NCBI RefSeq assembly: GCF_937875145.1
Contig: NZ_CALNCS010000241.1
Location: 1 to 31,843, forward strand
Length of the DNA: 31,843 nt
Source of the DNA: Alkalibaculum bacchi
Lineage (GTDB): Bacteria; Bacillota; Clostridia; Eubacteriales; Alkalibacteraceae
Reading direction: 5' to 3'
Shown: piece after piece, positions 30,677 through 31,843 of the stretch
Layout of the letters: the number at the start of each line of letters is the position of its first letter
How positions within the stretch are numbered: the stretch's first letter is position 1
The notes under the pieces: generated by a model
Seen by the model: the letters and a program-made list of their open reading frames with translations, nothing else
The model's database searches: none
What the model was told of the DNA's origin: nothing
Program-made: the position numbers and the translations under genes

Positions 30677-30773
30677 CTTGTTATTATAGGGTATTAATGA
30701 ACTCAAAGGATGAAAGACAATGATTTACACAAACTAAATTAACATTTCAATTATAGAGGAGGAATGACAATTG

Positions 30774-31843
30774 ATGAAGCGAGTTATATGGATTGTAATA
30801 GACAGTGTAGGTATTGGGGAATTACCTGATGCGAAACTGTATAACGATGAAGGAAGTAATACTTTAGAAAACATCTATAAAAGTATAGACAACTTTTCGT
30901 TGCCCCATTTAGAATCTTTGGGTTTAGGATTAATTGACGGTGTTAAAGAGATTCCAAAGGTAGGCAAACCAAGAGGTGCATACGGTAAATCAATAGAGAA
31001 ATCTCCTGGAAAGGATACTACTACAGGACATTGGGAAATGGCTGGGATTATCTTAGACAACCCCTTTCCTACGTTTACAGAAAAGGGATTTCCTCAGGAA
31101 TTTATTGATTCGTTTCAGAAGGAAATAGGAAGAGAAGTCATAGGAAATTATGCGGCTTCAGGAACAGAAATCATACAAAAATTAGGGGATGAACACGTAA
31201 GGACTGGAAAACCCATTGTGTACACTTCAGCAGATAGTGTCTTTCAAATTGCAGCTCATGAAGAGGTAATACCACTAGAAGAATTGTATAGAATATGTGA
31301 AATTGCCCGAAAACGATTAGTAGGAGATCTTAGTGTAGGACGAGTTATTGCCAGACCTTTTGTAGGCAATAATGGCAATTATACTAGAACATCTAATAGA
31401 CACGACTATTCATTAAAGCCTACAGAGGAGACCGTTTTAAACAAAGTAAAAGATGGATCCTTAGCCGTTATGGGAATAGGGAAAATCCATGATATTTTCG
31501 CTGGTGAAGGGTTAACAGATGTTCTAAAGATGAAGAACAATGATGAGGGAATGGATCGAATATTAGAATTTATGGAAAGTGGTAAATCAGGACTCATCTT
31601 TGTTAATTTAGTGGATTTTGATATGATCTATGGTCATCGAAATGATGTAGAAGGTTATGCAAATGCGCTAAAAGCTTTTGATGATAAATTACCACAGATT
31701 ATAAACGCAATGGAGAGGGAAGATGTACTCATCATTAATGCAGATCATGGATGTGATCCGACTACGCCTAGCACAGACCATTCTAGAGAATACATCCCTA
31801 TACTAGTTTATGGCGATCAAATAAAGAGCGTAAACCTAGGAAT
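30774..31843 (+). CDS. deoB: Phosphopentomutase DeoB (3' truncated)
   Basis: The frame is open to the window edge, giving 356 residues of a protein that is usually about 390 long. ATG 30774 follows GAGGAGGAATG; a TTG directly before it is in frame. The N-terminal WIVIDSVGIGELPDA holds the first metal-binding Asp (D10). KDTTTGHWE at 80-88 includes the phosphorylated threonine (T84 by alignment with the Bacillus enzyme), and NADHGCDPTTPSTDHSRE near 322-339 carries the remaining manganese ligands. The enzyme interconverts ribose or deoxyribose 1- and 5-phosphates in nucleoside salvage. A nucleoside phosphorylase gene would be expected next, outside the window. Confidence 0.97.
   Translation, partial: MKRVIWIVIDSVGIGELPDAKLYNDEGSNTLENIYKSIDNFSLPHLESLGLGLIDGVKEIPKVGKPRGAYGKSIEKSPGKDTTTGHWEMAGIILDNPFPTFTEKGFPQEFIDSFQKEIGREVIGNYAASGTEIIQKLGDEHVRTGKPIVYTSADSVFQIAAHEEVIPLEELYRICEIARKRLVGDLSVGRVIARPFVGNNGNYTRTSNRHDYSLKPTEETVLNKVKDGSLAVMGIGKIHDIFAGEGLTDVLKMKNNDEGMDRILEFMESGKSGLIFVNLVDFDMIYGHRNDVEGYANALKAFDDKLPQIINAMEREDVLIINADHGCDPTTPSTDHSREYIPILVYGDQIKSVNLG

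Larger units (their letters stand above)
30320..30773 (+). other. spoIIM-deoB gap, 454 bp, repeat-filled
   Basis: Contents in order: three octamers (30322-30345), a 5-bp hairpin ACTCG/CGAGT (30356-30369), a heptad tract (30396-30423), two direct copies of the interspersed element (30455-30487 and 30514-30550), an AT-rich stretch, a terminator-like hairpin (30631-30676) and the deoB leader. No remnant of xerD or any other gene was recognised. It is the densest repeat cluster of the window. Confidence 0.7.

Overview
The window is a low-GC chromosomal segment from an endospore-forming member of the Clostridia (Bacillota). The evidence is the gene set and order: tlyA-nadK-argR-recN-spoIVB-spo0A, a division/cell-wall (dcw) cluster ending in ftsZ, then spoIIGA-sigE-sigG, nrdR, and nudF-spoIIM-deoB. 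AT-rich codon use and frequent TTG/GTG starts fit this. An Alkaliphilus/Natronincola-type relative is a guess from style only. All 31 protein genes lie on the + strand; tlyA is cut at the left edge and deoB at the right edge. No RNA gene, insertion sequence, phage or CRISPR array was seen.

Layout. 1-6062: rRNA methyltransferase TlyA, NAD kinase, arginine repressor, RecN, the sporulation signalling protease SpoIVB and the master regulator Spo0A. 6282-7974: two genes with their own promoters, a PduL-type phosphotransacylase and the lipoprotein enzyme Lgt. 8095-24885: mraZ, rsmH, ftsL, spoVD-type PBP, then (after a hairpin and a repeat) murE, murF, mraY, murD, ftsW, murG, murA, ftsQ, two DUF881 genes, sbp and ftsZ. 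The genes from murE to ftsZ are nearly contiguous and sometimes overlap. ftsA is not between sbp and ftsZ. 25116-27948: spoIIGA (protease), sigE (pro-sigma-E, its substrate) and sigG. 28353-31843: nrdR, nudF, spoIIM and deoB; xerD, often found between spoIIM and deoB, is absent.

The genes tie vegetative wall synthesis and division to sporulation. Spo0A should activate spoIIGA-sigE. SpoIVB signals from the forespore. SpoIIM acts in engulfment. Candidate sigma-H (spo0A), sigma-F/G (spoIVB, sigG) and sigma-E (spoIIM) promoters are visible at the expected genes. Upstream of mraZ are four GTGG boxes at an exact 10-bp period around the -10, a textbook-like MraZ operator.

The most unusual content is in the gaps between operons. 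At least nine short tracts are built of degenerate heptanucleotides. Each has its own word (three variable bases plus a nearly fixed four-base tail such as GCTG, TAAG or GCGG), and seven of the nine have exactly four units (28 nt). Two pairs are inverted and bracket small MITE-like segments (1942-2031 and 28819-29076). A second interspersed element, with core GTCATYCTGAG...CGAAGGATCT, occurs seven times, once as an inverted pair. Both families sit in the same gaps and seem to be parts of composite elements. Functions are unknown; everything said about them beyond the sequence is inference.
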